Shown piece by piece: positions 1-6,765 of a DNA stretch of 64,000 bases. Origin of the DNA: Desulfosarcina widdelii. GTDB taxonomy: Bacteria; Desulfobacterota; Desulfobacteria; Desulfobacterales; Desulfosarcinaceae. Every line of letters begins with the position of its first letter. Positions within the stretch are counted from its first letter, which is position 1. The translations under genes were made by a program, and so were the position numbers. The notes beneath the pieces are model-generated. The model made no database searches. It worked only from the letters and a program-made list of their open reading frames with translations, and was not told the DNA's origin. The DNA is taken from contig NZ_AP021875.1 of NCBI RefSeq assembly GCF_009688965.1, forward strand, positions 4,898,001 through 4,962,000, given 5' to 3'.

Positions 1-2
1 GT

Positions 3-119
3 TTGCCACTTGTGGAAATCATGCTTCCCCGTTCCTTTTTGGTCCCAGATGTGTACCAGTCTGTGACCCAGTTGGTGGAACTGGGGAGATTTACCGATCT
101 CGACCACCAAAAAACATAA
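3..119 (+). CDS. C-terminal end of an unidentified protein (partial)
   Basis: An open frame runs in from the left window edge and stops with TAA at 117-119. About 38 residues are visible, with a normal mix of hydrophobic and charged residues (including the segment LVEIMLPRSFLVPDV). It ends 39 bases before the next start on the same strand, which fits the tail of an upstream gene in one unit. Its start is outside the window and I do not recognise the family. It could be a chance open frame. Confidence 0.3.
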   Translation: MPLVEIMLPRSFLVPDVYQSVTQLVELGRFTDLDHQKT

Positions 120-158
120 TGGAAACAGAAGTTTCCCGATTAGAAAGGACGGTTCAGA

Positions 159-968
159 ATGAACCCGATTACCCATTCGCAGTCCTTTTTCCCGTTTCAA
201 TACGGAAATTTTTCGGAAAGTACAAGCTTCCAGGCGGAACAGACCCGGGCGGGGTTTATTTCTCAGAGTCAGAGCACCGATTTGACCATAACCACCGATG
301 AGGGCGACACGGTGACCCTCAGCCTGGCATTGGCCACGGAAATCAACGCGGGCCTCCATCGCAGCGCATCCTACGAGAACGGCCGGGCCGAATCCACTCA
401 GACGGCATTTTTAGAGTTCTCCGACAGCCAGAGCCTGTCCGTTGAAATCGACGGCAATTTGAGTGCTGAGGAGCAGGAAGACATCCGTGCGGCCATTGAG
501 GTCATCGGTGGCATGATCGACGATTTCCTTTCCGGGGACCTTCAGGAAATGGCTGCCGGCGGTGAACTTCTGAAGGAACTGGATACCGTCGCCAGTCTGG
601 AGGCGGCCTTTTCCTATGAACGGCAGGTGAAGTACGGCGAGCAGCAACGGGTGGAGATCAGCCAGTCCGCCCTTGAGGAAAATCGCGGCAACCATCGTCG
701 CGGGCATGGCCGCCTCCAGCGGTTGATGCAACGGATCGATAAGGTTACGGACGATATGGCCGACCAGGTTCGGGAATTTCGCGGCCGGCGCGATCACTTG
801 GCGGGTTCGATCCGAAACCTTTTCAACCATTATCGCAATGACGAAATGGAAAATGCTCCCGAATCCAGGCTGCGCCAGGAAGTCGTCCAGACCATGCAGT
901 CTGCCTTCGTTCAGAAGATCCAAACGCTTACGGAATCGGCCAGTTTCGAACTCAGCTACACGGCTTGA
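159..968 (+). CDS. uncharacterised protein, 269 aa
   Basis: I do not recognise this family. The start is supported by AAAGGA about eight bases before the ATG. The N-terminal 45 residues are polar and rich in Ser, Gln and Phe, with no signal peptide or membrane segment. Residues about 45-115 look beta-rich (SQSTDLTITTDEGDTVTLSL), followed by an acidic helical stretch containing EEQEDIRAAIEVIGGMIDDF and a charged helical C-terminus ending in a Tyr-Thr-Ala tail. It is probably a soluble cytoplasmic or exported polar protein. The nearest downstream gene is on the opposite strand, so it ends its transcription unit. No function is assigned. Confidence 0.7.
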   Translation: MNPITHSQSFFPFQYGNFSESTSFQAEQTRAGFISQSQSTDLTITTDEGDTVTLSLALATEINAGLHRSASYENGRAESTQTAFLEFSDSQSLSVEIDGNLSAEEQEDIRAAIEVIGGMIDDFLSGDLQEMAAGGELLKELDTVASLEAAFSYERQVKYGEQQRVEISQSALEENRGNHRRGHGRLQRLMQRIDKVTDDMADQVREFRGRRDHLAGSIRNLFNHYRNDEMENAPESRLRQEVVQTMQSAFVQKIQTLTESASFELSYTA

Positions 969-1049
969 TCGCCTGCCTGACAGGCACGAAAAAATAAGTT
1001 TCCGATTTTCGGGAAAAACCTTGATCCGATTGCCGGTGGAGGCTGGCCG

Positions 1050-1244
1050 TCAGGCCGCCTCCCCGCTGCCTCCATCCGTTGGCGCAGGTCCTGCCGACTG
1101 CTTCACGGTTTCATTCACCGCCCGGTAGATGGCCTTGAAGGCATCCGGAAAACCCGTGGGGGAAATCCGCCCAGTTTCAATGAACTTGACCACAATTTCC
1201 TTGCTGGCCCTCAGAATCTGTTCGTCCTGATCCATCTTTCTCAT
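1050..1244 (-). CDS. small conserved-looking protein, 64 aa
   Basis: This short frame reads like a real small protein: an N-terminal helical segment (EQILRASKEIVVKFIETG) followed by SPTGFPDAFKAIYRAV and a Pro/Gly-rich tail. The arrangement of a helix, a Gly-x-Ile-Ser-Pro turn and a second helix recalls the N-terminal part of MucR/Ros-type regulators, but the zinc-finger part of those proteins is absent. It is convergent with the preceding gene and divergent from queF. Codon use resembles its neighbours. The function is unknown, and the MucR resemblance is only a by-eye impression. Confidence 0.5.
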   Translation of the reverse strand: MRKMDQDEQILRASKEIVVKFIETGRISPTGFPDAFKAIYRAVNETVKQSAGPAPTDGGSGEAA

Positions 1245-1429
1245 CGATATCCGCCCTCTAAATCAAAAAAGTAAATATTTCGAACTGTTAACAGGAAGCA
1301 CATCGGAAGTCAACCAGAGCCTTCAAGCCGGCTGCGGTCCGGATAAACGCAGCGCCAACCATAGAACGTTTGACACGCCCGTTGCCATCATTTAATAAAA
1401 AGCTCCAACAAAAAACCATTGGAGCACCG

Positions 1430-1834
1430 ATGAAATCCTACGACCATACCATCCGCTACACCATAGACACACCGAATGTCGTCACCACCGATATGCTCGA
1501 CCCCATCGACTATCATTACAGAGGCAAGCGGGATGTGGTGATTACCATCTCCCAGCCGGAATTTACATCGGTCTGCCCCATGACCGGTCTGCCCGATTTC
1601 GGCACCATCGAGATCCGATACACACCAGATCGTTTCATTGTCGAACTCAAATCGCTGAAATACTATCTCCTGCAGTTTCGCAGTGTGGGCATGTTCTACG
1701 AGCATGTATCCAACCGGATTCTCGATGACCTGGTTCAGGTACTGAAGCCCAAGATGATGGAGGTGACCGGTAAATTCACCTCCCGAGGCGGTTTGACCAC
1801 CCAGGTTTGTGCAACATACGAGGCTGAACCATGA
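1430..1834 (+). CDS. queF: NADPH-dependent 7-cyano-7-deazaguanine reductase (preQ1 synthase)
   Basis: QueF reduces the nitrile preQ0 to the aminomethyl compound preQ1 in queuosine biosynthesis, in the cytoplasm. The 134-residue protein matches the short, unimodular QueF type (T-fold). The nucleophilic Cys49 lies in FTSVCPMTGLPDFG with the proton-donor Asp56 just after it. The substrate-binding Glu and the ELKSLKYY NADPH-binding motif follow near residues 70-80. The ATG at 1430 is preferred over an upstream in-frame start at 1370 because GGAG lies five bases before it and the upstream residues are not conserved-looking. It overlaps the next gene by four bases. No other queuosine genes are in the window. 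Confidence 0.95.
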   Translation: MKSYDHTIRYTIDTPNVVTTDMLDPIDYHYRGKRDVVITISQPEFTSVCPMTGLPDFGTIEIRYTPDRFIVELKSLKYYLLQFRSVGMFYEHVSNRILDDLVQVLKPKMMEVTGKFTSRGGLTTQVCATYEAEP

Positions 1835-2769
1835 TTGCCGCGAGCCGTCTGAAAACCATTCTGCCGGCCCTGTTGGCAGCGGCCCTGCTGATCGCCGGCT
1901 GCGGGATCGCTTCATCTTACAGGCCTGCGCCGCAAAAGACCATCCGTGATTTCTCCGGCAGCGGCAAGTATCTCAAAAAGGTCGGTGTCGTTGCCCTGCT
2001 CAACAATGCCACCCTTGGCGGCCAGCAGGTTCCGGTTTCCTATATGAGGGCTTTTCTGGAAAGCATCAACGCGGAAGCTTCCCATGCCGTTCTGGTTATT
2101 CCGGGCCGGAACGAAGCGTCGCCTTTTTTGATGAATCCACCACGGGCCGCCAACGGGCACCTGAATGTGTTCACGCTCTCCGGTCTGGCACGGCAGGAAG
2201 GCATGAATTTTTTGGTGAGCCCCCTGCTGATGGACGTCCGTTTGCGCACCCGCGATACGGGCTTCTGGTTTTTTAAAGATGTGGCCTACAGCCTCCAGGT
2301 CCAGACCGCCGCAGCCATTTATGACACCATCACCGGAACCCGCCTGGCGCTGGGCACGCTCATCGATGAAGTGGATATCGACGAATACGAAGCCCAAAGA
2401 ATTCGCAATGGAGAGAACGTCATCGTCGATTCACTGGAAGAGGTGGTCGAAGAGATGGGACAATCGCTGGGAGAACGCATGGCCGAGGCCATCAATGAGG
2501 GCAAGTGGCTGGCCTCGGTCGTTGCCCTAAAGGATGGGGCCTGCGTTATCGGTGCCGGAAGCGACGTCGGCGTCGAAACGGGCGACCGGTTTGCCGTGCT
2601 GGACGCCAGCGAGATGCTGACAGGCCTGGATGGGCAGCGCTACGTCGTCCCGGGGGTGAAAATCGGCGAAATCGCCATTGACGGGGTAACCCCCGGCCAG
2701 GCGTCGGGATCACCGGTTTCCGGTGGAACTGTTCCTCCGGTAGGAAGCATTCTGGTCCCGCAAAGTTGA
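1831..2769 (+). CDS. lipoprotein, probably outer-membrane associated, CsgG/FlgT-like architecture
   Basis: A hydrophobic signal segment with the lipobox LLIAGC (Cys24) marks this 312-residue protein as a lipoprotein. The central part (about 45-230) alternates strands and helices in the way seen in CsgG/LpoB-type folds. The C-terminal segment (about 230-312, with VGVETGDRFAVLD and VPGVKIGEIAIDGV) looks like the small beta-barrel found at the end of FlgT-like proteins. The start overlaps the queF stop by four bases (ATGA), so the two are probably co-translated, although no functional link to queuosine is known. Family assignment rests on fold impression only. Confidence 0.75.
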   Translation: MIAASRLKTILPALLAAALLIAGCGIASSYRPAPQKTIRDFSGSGKYLKKVGVVALLNNATLGGQQVPVSYMRAFLESINAEASHAVLVIPGRNEASPFLMNPPRAANGHLNVFTLSGLARQEGMNFLVSPLLMDVRLRTRDTGFWFFKDVAYSLQVQTAAAIYDTITGTRLALGTLIDEVDIDEYEAQRIRNGENVIVDSLEEVVEEMGQSLGERMAEAINEGKWLASVVALKDGACVIGAGSDVGVETGDRFAVLDASEMLTGLDGQRYVVPGVKIGEIAIDGVTPGQASGSPVSGGTVPPVGSILVPQS

Positions 2770-2791
2770 CAGTGCCGTAAAAAGTTCATCT

Positions 2792-3763
2792 TTACAGACC
2801 CGCCCCGATTGATTCAGCGTATTGACCAATCAGATCCATCGCCTCTTGCTCCGAGGCGATGAACCGAATGCTGCTGCGAAACAGCCCGGCGTTGCGCATA
2901 CCCTTCACGAACCAGCACAGTCGGCTGCGCATCATGCGGCAGGCCCGATCTTCCCCGAGATATCGGACCGAATCCCTGAGATAATCCAACATCATGCCGA
3001 TTCGTTGACCATCGGTCGGCGCCTCTGCCGGACAGCCTTGGGCTGCGGCCAGAATCTGCTCGAAAATCATGGGATTGCCGATGGCCGCCCGGCCCACCAT
3101 GACGCCATTGCATCCGGTTTCGGCCAACATCCGCAATGCATCGGCCGGTTCGGTTACGTCCCCGTTGCCGATCACCGGTATGGCAAGGGCTTTTTTGACC
3201 GCCGCGATGATCGACCAGTCGGCCTGCCCCCGAAATCCCTGGGTGGCCGTCCGCGGATGAACGGTAACGGCATCCACCCCGCAATCTTCGGCGAGCCCGG
3301 CAATTTCCAGGGCCTGCTGCCCGGATGGATCCCATCCTGAACGGATTTTGATGGTCAAGGGGATGTCGATGGCCTGGCGCACCGCATCCAGAATGCGTCG
3401 GGTCAGTTGCGGCTCCTTCATCAGAGCCGATCCCGAGTTGCTTTTCAGTATTTTTTTCACTGAACATCCGAAATTGATATCCAGAATGTCCGCGCCGGAG
3501 TCCTGAACAATCCGGGCTGCGTCGGCCATGATCGATGGTTTGGACCCAAAAATCTGTACAGACAGGGGTTTTTCGGCCGGTGCGCTTTCCAGAAGCTGCT
3601 CTGTCTTGCCGGATTTGTAAACCAGGCCGTGGGAACTGATCATCTCCGAGCAGACCAGACCGCAGCCGGCCCGTTTGGCCATCAATCGCAGCGGCAGATT
3701 GGTGATGCCGGCCAGTGGTGCCAGCACGGTGAAGTTGTCCGTTTCGACGGTCCCGATTTTCAT
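2792..3763 (-). CDS. tRNA-dihydrouridine synthase, DusB-like
   Basis: This FMN-dependent enzyme would reduce specific uridines in tRNA to dihydrouridine. The 323-residue protein has the full Dus TIM-barrel pattern: N-terminal LAPLAGITNLPLR, the catalytic Cys100 in DINFGCSVKKILKSNSGSAL, the FMN-phosphate region VIGNGDV near residue 200, and GCNGVMVGRAAIGNP after it. It is most like the DusB/Nifr3 group. In most Dus proteins the Cys is followed by Pro; here it is Ser, a modest deviation. The start overlaps the stop of the upstream DUF1848 gene by four bases, which implies co-translation. Confidence 0.93.
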   Translation of the reverse strand: MKIGTVETDNFTVLAPLAGITNLPLRLMAKRAGCGLVCSEMISSHGLVYKSGKTEQLLESAPAEKPLSVQIFGSKPSIMADAARIVQDSGADILDINFGCSVKKILKSNSGSALMKEPQLTRRILDAVRQAIDIPLTIKIRSGWDPSGQQALEIAGLAEDCGVDAVTVHPRTATQGFRGQADWSIIAAVKKALAIPVIGNGDVTEPADALRMLAETGCNGVMVGRAAIGNPMIFEQILAAAQGCPAEAPTDGQRIGMMLDYLRDSVRYLGEDRACRMMRSRLCWFVKGMRNAGLFRSSIRFIASEQEAMDLIGQYAESIGAGL

Positions 3764-4644
3764 CGCCCGGTCCTCCGGTCACATGCAGGGCTGGCATAGC
3801 AGAACAGGCAGTTGTGGTGGCAGGGGTGCAGGCTGTATGATCCGATGTCTACGGAAACGGTGCATTGGCATCCTGCGGTTTTGCGCTGGCCCAGATCCCT
3901 GCGAAGGGATAGGCTGCCGCCATGCACGGCCATGATCCGTTTTGCCGAAATACAGGTGGCCGGACCGATGGCACAGTCCGGAGGAAGCGCCTCCAGAATC
4001 TCATTTTCGCAGCACAGGGCAAGCCGAATGCCCAAAGGGGAGAGGGTCGCCGCCATGTCGGCAGCGATTTTCACTTTTTCGGCCATGGACGGGTTCAGGA
4101 AGGTCAGCCGCCGCCCCGTTCGCCGAGCGATTTTCCGGTAATGGTCCATGAAGCTGCTGATACAGATATCGATGCCGCATTTGCCGGCTGCTGCGGCAAT
4201 TATTTGGAAATCTTGAAGATTGTCCCGGATGTCGCCGTCGTTTGTGCGGTAGTGGCAGATGGGATCGAAACGCCACTGGACCGTTGCCGCGCCGAACCGT
4301 TTGCAAAGTTGCCGAAGCTGGTCGAGCCGCTCATCCAGGCTGGGCACTGCCGGTTCGAGGAGCCTTGAGCGCGAGTTGACGGTGAAGTTGAAAAACAGGT
4401 GGTACCCCATGGCCCGAAGCTTTTCTCCGTATCCGTGTTCCAGGAACAGGCCGAAGTTTTTGGACCAGAACACCATGGTATGGATCCGCTCAGGGGAGAC
4501 ATCCACTGTTCGAACCTGCTGGTTGAAGGGGTTGACCACCTCGATGGCGCCCCGCTTCACCCGGTCCATGAACCAGGGCATGTAGAACGCGGGAATGTCC
4601 GTCCGCCTGGATATGGACAGGATCTGTTTCAACTCCGGTTTCAT
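3760..4644 (-). CDS. DUF1848 family protein with C-terminal cysteine cluster
   Basis: The protein carries the DUF1848 signatures: ISRRTDIPAF near the N-terminus, NPFNQQVRTVDVSPE, VFWSKN, and a C-terminal cysteine cluster (CQCTVSVDIGSY then CHHNCLFCYASPAC) spaced to hold an iron-sulfur cluster. The family is related in look to radical SAM and spore photoproduct lyase-like proteins, but its reaction is not established. I place the start at the ATG at 4644, which has AGGTGG seven bases upstream; a GTG at 4674 would add ten residues. It overlaps the dihydrouridine synthase gene, which hints at a nucleic-acid-related role, but that is inference. Confidence 0.85.
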   Translation of the reverse strand: MKPELKQILSISRRTDIPAFYMPWFMDRVKRGAIEVVNPFNQQVRTVDVSPERIHTMVFWSKNFGLFLEHGYGEKLRAMGYHLFFNFTVNSRSRLLEPAVPSLDERLDQLRQLCKRFGAATVQWRFDPICHYRTNDGDIRDNLQDFQIIAAAAGKCGIDICISSFMDHYRKIARRTGRRLTFLNPSMAEKVKIAADMAATLSPLGIRLALCCENEILEALPPDCAIGPATCISAKRIMAVHGGSLSLRRDLGQRKTAGCQCTVSVDIGSYSLHPCHHNCLFCYASPACDRRTGR

Positions 4645-4743
4645 GGTCGAACCACCTGCGAGAGGTGACGTCACCCCGAAAAAAGGACAACCTTCCGGGG
4701 ATGCCGTGGATATCGGACCTGTCGGCCCATTATTAGCCGAGCG

Positions 4744-5085
4744 CTAACGTTTGCGTTTGTCCTTCAATGAGATCACCGTGGCCTTTTCGTCGTGCGGTGG
4801 AGACGATGGCTCGACGCCGTCTTCGTCGGAATCGGCCTCTTCCGGCAGGGCGTCGGGACAGACCACTTTTTCCAGACGCATGCGTTTGCCGTTCATGGTA
4901 AATTCGTCTCCCATGATATAGCGATCCCGCAGAATCCAGGTGACCACCTGGAGGGGAAGTTGGAGCATCAGCAGCTTGACATGGTACCAGTCTGGCTTGC
5001 TGTCCGGAAGAATTTCTTCGATGCGGGCGAAACTCAGGGGCTGATCCTCGAAATAGATCAATACGATATCGTTTTCTGCGGCCAT
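4744..5085 (-). CDS. uncharacterised protein, 113 aa
   Basis: The protein has an N-terminal strand-rich part (DIVLIYFEDQPLSFARIEEI, then WYHVKLLMLQLPLQVVTWIL) and an acidic, probably disordered C-terminal tail ending in Lys/Arg. The ATG at 5085 is chosen because AAGGA sits seven bases before it; a start at 5112 is also possible. The pattern suggests a small soluble barrel domain, but I do not recognise a named family. It is divergent from the metallohydrolase gene at 5320. Confidence 0.7.
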   Translation of the reverse strand: MAAENDIVLIYFEDQPLSFARIEEILPDSKPDWYHVKLLMLQLPLQVVTWILRDRYIMGDEFTMNGKRMRLEKVVCPDALPEEADSDEDGVEPSSPPHDEKATVISLKDKRKR

Positions 5086-5319
5086 ACAAGATTCCTTTGT
5101 CATTGTTATCATTGGGCTCCTGTATAGGTGGCAACGGGGATGGTGTCAACAGGGTAACGTGAAGCCGGCGAACGCATTGACGTGCAGGAGCATATGTCCT
5201 AAATTGATGAGTATCAACGGAGTACGCTCTCGATTTTAGTCGATGCCATGATCGATCCGTTTTCGTATTCGGCAACGAATCGATTTTGCCGTCTCACCTT
5301 TGAAAAAGGAACTCGAACG

Positions 5320-6066
5320 ATGACCCAATATCGCATTCACCCCATCGTCATGGGCACCAAGCAGTTCGACAAGGGCATGATGACCTACCAGCACGATTAC
5401 GGCAAGCCCTATACCATTCCGATTTACTGCTGGTATCTGGAAGGCGGCCCGCGCAACATCATCGTCGATACGGGCGAAATGAATCCGGTTTGCTCCGCGG
5501 ACCGGGAACAGGCCATTGGCGGGAAAATCTTCCCCTTTGAAGAGGGGCTGGCGCAATTCGGACTGACGCCGGAGCGCATCGATACGGTGATTCACACCCA
5601 TCTGCACAACGACCATTGCGAGAACGACTACAAATGCAGCAACGCGGAAATTTTTGTTCACCCCAAAGAACTGGACCATATCCACAACCCGCACCCGCTG
5701 GATTTCAGATATGTGGAAGACTATATCGAAGATGTGGAGGAGAACGGACAGATTCGACTCGTCGAGACCGATGGTGAGATCGCCGATGGAATCCGGGTGA
5801 TGCACACGCCGGTCCATACCGAAGGCGGCCTGACCGTGCTGGTGGAAACGGCCGGCGGTACGGCAGCCATCACCGGCTTTTGCGTGATCAACGAAAACTT
5901 TTTTCCGCCCAAACAGATTCGGGCCATGGAAATGGAGGTGATCCCTCCCGGCACTCATGTGAATGCCTATGACGCATACGACATCATGCAAAAGGTAAAG
6001 ACTTGCGCCGATATCCTGCTGCCGCTTCACGAACCTTCCTTCGCCGATGGCCGAACGATTCCCTGA
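5320..6066 (+). CDS. metallo-beta-lactamase-fold hydrolase, lactonase-like
   Basis: The 248-residue protein has the metal-binding HxHxDH motif (His94, His96, Asp98, His99 in THLHNDHC), the preceding IIVDTG strand, a third-site His in HTPVHTEGG near residue 180, and a final conserved His near the C-terminus (LLPLHEPS). This layout resembles AHL-lactonase-like and related MBL hydrolases, which open lactones or cleave thioesters. The substrate cannot be read from the sequence. The ATG at 5320 is preceded by AAAGGA. It stands alone between a divergent gene and a long non-coding stretch. Confidence 0.88.
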   Translation: MTQYRIHPIVMGTKQFDKGMMTYQHDYGKPYTIPIYCWYLEGGPRNIIVDTGEMNPVCSADREQAIGGKIFPFEEGLAQFGLTPERIDTVIHTHLHNDHCENDYKCSNAEIFVHPKELDHIHNPHPLDFRYVEDYIEDVEENGQIRLVETDGEIADGIRVMHTPVHTEGGLTVLVETAGGTAAITGFCVINENFFPPKQIRAMEMEVIPPGTHVNAYDAYDIMQKVKTCADILLPLHEPSFADGRTIP

Positions 6067-6388
6067 CTGAATATTCATTCATCATTATTCAAAAGTTGAA
6101 TCTCGCGATTCGGATGACATCCGGCTGTTTTGCACCGGCTCATTTTATCCGAACAATCGTCAATCATTAATTTTTTAAAAAGCTTGTGGCCTGAGAGCAG
6201 TAGCAGGAATTTTTTTCCGGCAGACGAATGCGTTCCGAAAGATGTGAATTTAAATTCATTCAATTGCTTGGGGATCATACTTATGGGTACCCTGGATGTT
6301 CCGGATAGGGGGTTTTCCCGCATGATCCCGTTTTAAAAGGGTAATATAAATATAGGCACCGCAATACGCCGTGGCGGTCTTTTAAGGC
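6067..6388. other. intergenic stretch without a recognisable gene
   Basis: This stretch follows the hydrolase stop and precedes the fadN promoter. It is more AT-rich than its surroundings and holds only short frames without a convincing ribosome-binding site. Just after the stop codon is a partial palindrome (TGAATATTCATTCA at about 6067-6080) that resembles half of the FadR-type site further downstream; I do not claim it as an operator. Confidence 0.5.
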
Positions 6389-6416
6389 TTGACAGGGGGG
6401 TGCTTCCTTGATAAAT
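6389..6416 (+). promoter_or_regulatory. sigma70-like promoter of fadN-fadA
   Basis: A perfect TTGACA -35 box (6389-6394) is followed by a -10-like ATAAAT at 6411-6416, with a 16-base spacer. A register shifted by one base is also possible. The -10 box abuts and overlaps the FadR-type palindrome at 6416-6433, so a bound repressor would block RNA polymerase. The transcript would carry a leader of about 340 bases before the fadN start. Confidence 0.6.
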
Positions 6417-6434
6417 GAATGAGCGTTCATTCAT
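6415..6434. promoter_or_regulatory. FadR-type (TetR family) operator
   Basis: The palindrome TGAATGA-GCGT-TCATTCA at 6416-6433 extends by one base pair on each side. Its half-sites and four-base spacing match the consensus I recall for the TetR-family fatty-acid repressor FadR of Bacillus (TGAATGA-N4-TCATTCA), which controls fadN-fadA-fadE there. Here it overlaps the predicted -10 region of a fadN-fadA unit. The repressor gene itself is not adjacent. Confidence 0.7.
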
Positions 6435-6765
6435 AAAGGGTTTCATTTTCGCTCAACCTTGTCCGGTTCCATCGAGGCCTTGGTTATCAACAAAGTCCAT
6501 AACTGTATCCAGAATCCAGCATTGTGTCCGGGATCTTGTGTGGGCCGGGCAGGGTAGAGCGAATCCAAATCCTTTTTCGGTTCCGGCCTCAGCGTTGGCC
6601 ATCCCGGTATCGGGGAGCGCTGGAAGCGAATTGCCCGACGGAACCCGCATAGAGATGGGTTTCCGCAGGGTTCCGTATTGTGAGCGCCTATCCATCCCAT
6701 GGATAAGCTATTTGTAAGCGGAAATATGGCCTGAACAAGGCAACTTCAATTTGCAGGAGGGTATT
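6435..6765 (+). other. long 5' leader of fadN with one short palindrome
   Basis: About 330 bases separate the operator from the fadN start. No gene with a ribosome-binding site is evident. A short inverted repeat, TATCCAT-CCC-ATGGATA at 6689-6705, could form a seven-pair hairpin about 60 bases before the start codon. No recognisable riboswitch was found. Confidence 0.4.

Noticed and set aside
1260-1429. Possible preQ1 riboswitch before queF
   Set aside because: I looked for the short hairpin and A-rich tail of the known preQ1 classes and saw no convincing match.
6130-6336. 68-codon frame between the metallohydrolase and fadN
   Set aside because: No ribosome-binding site, no family resemblance, unusual composition for this genome.
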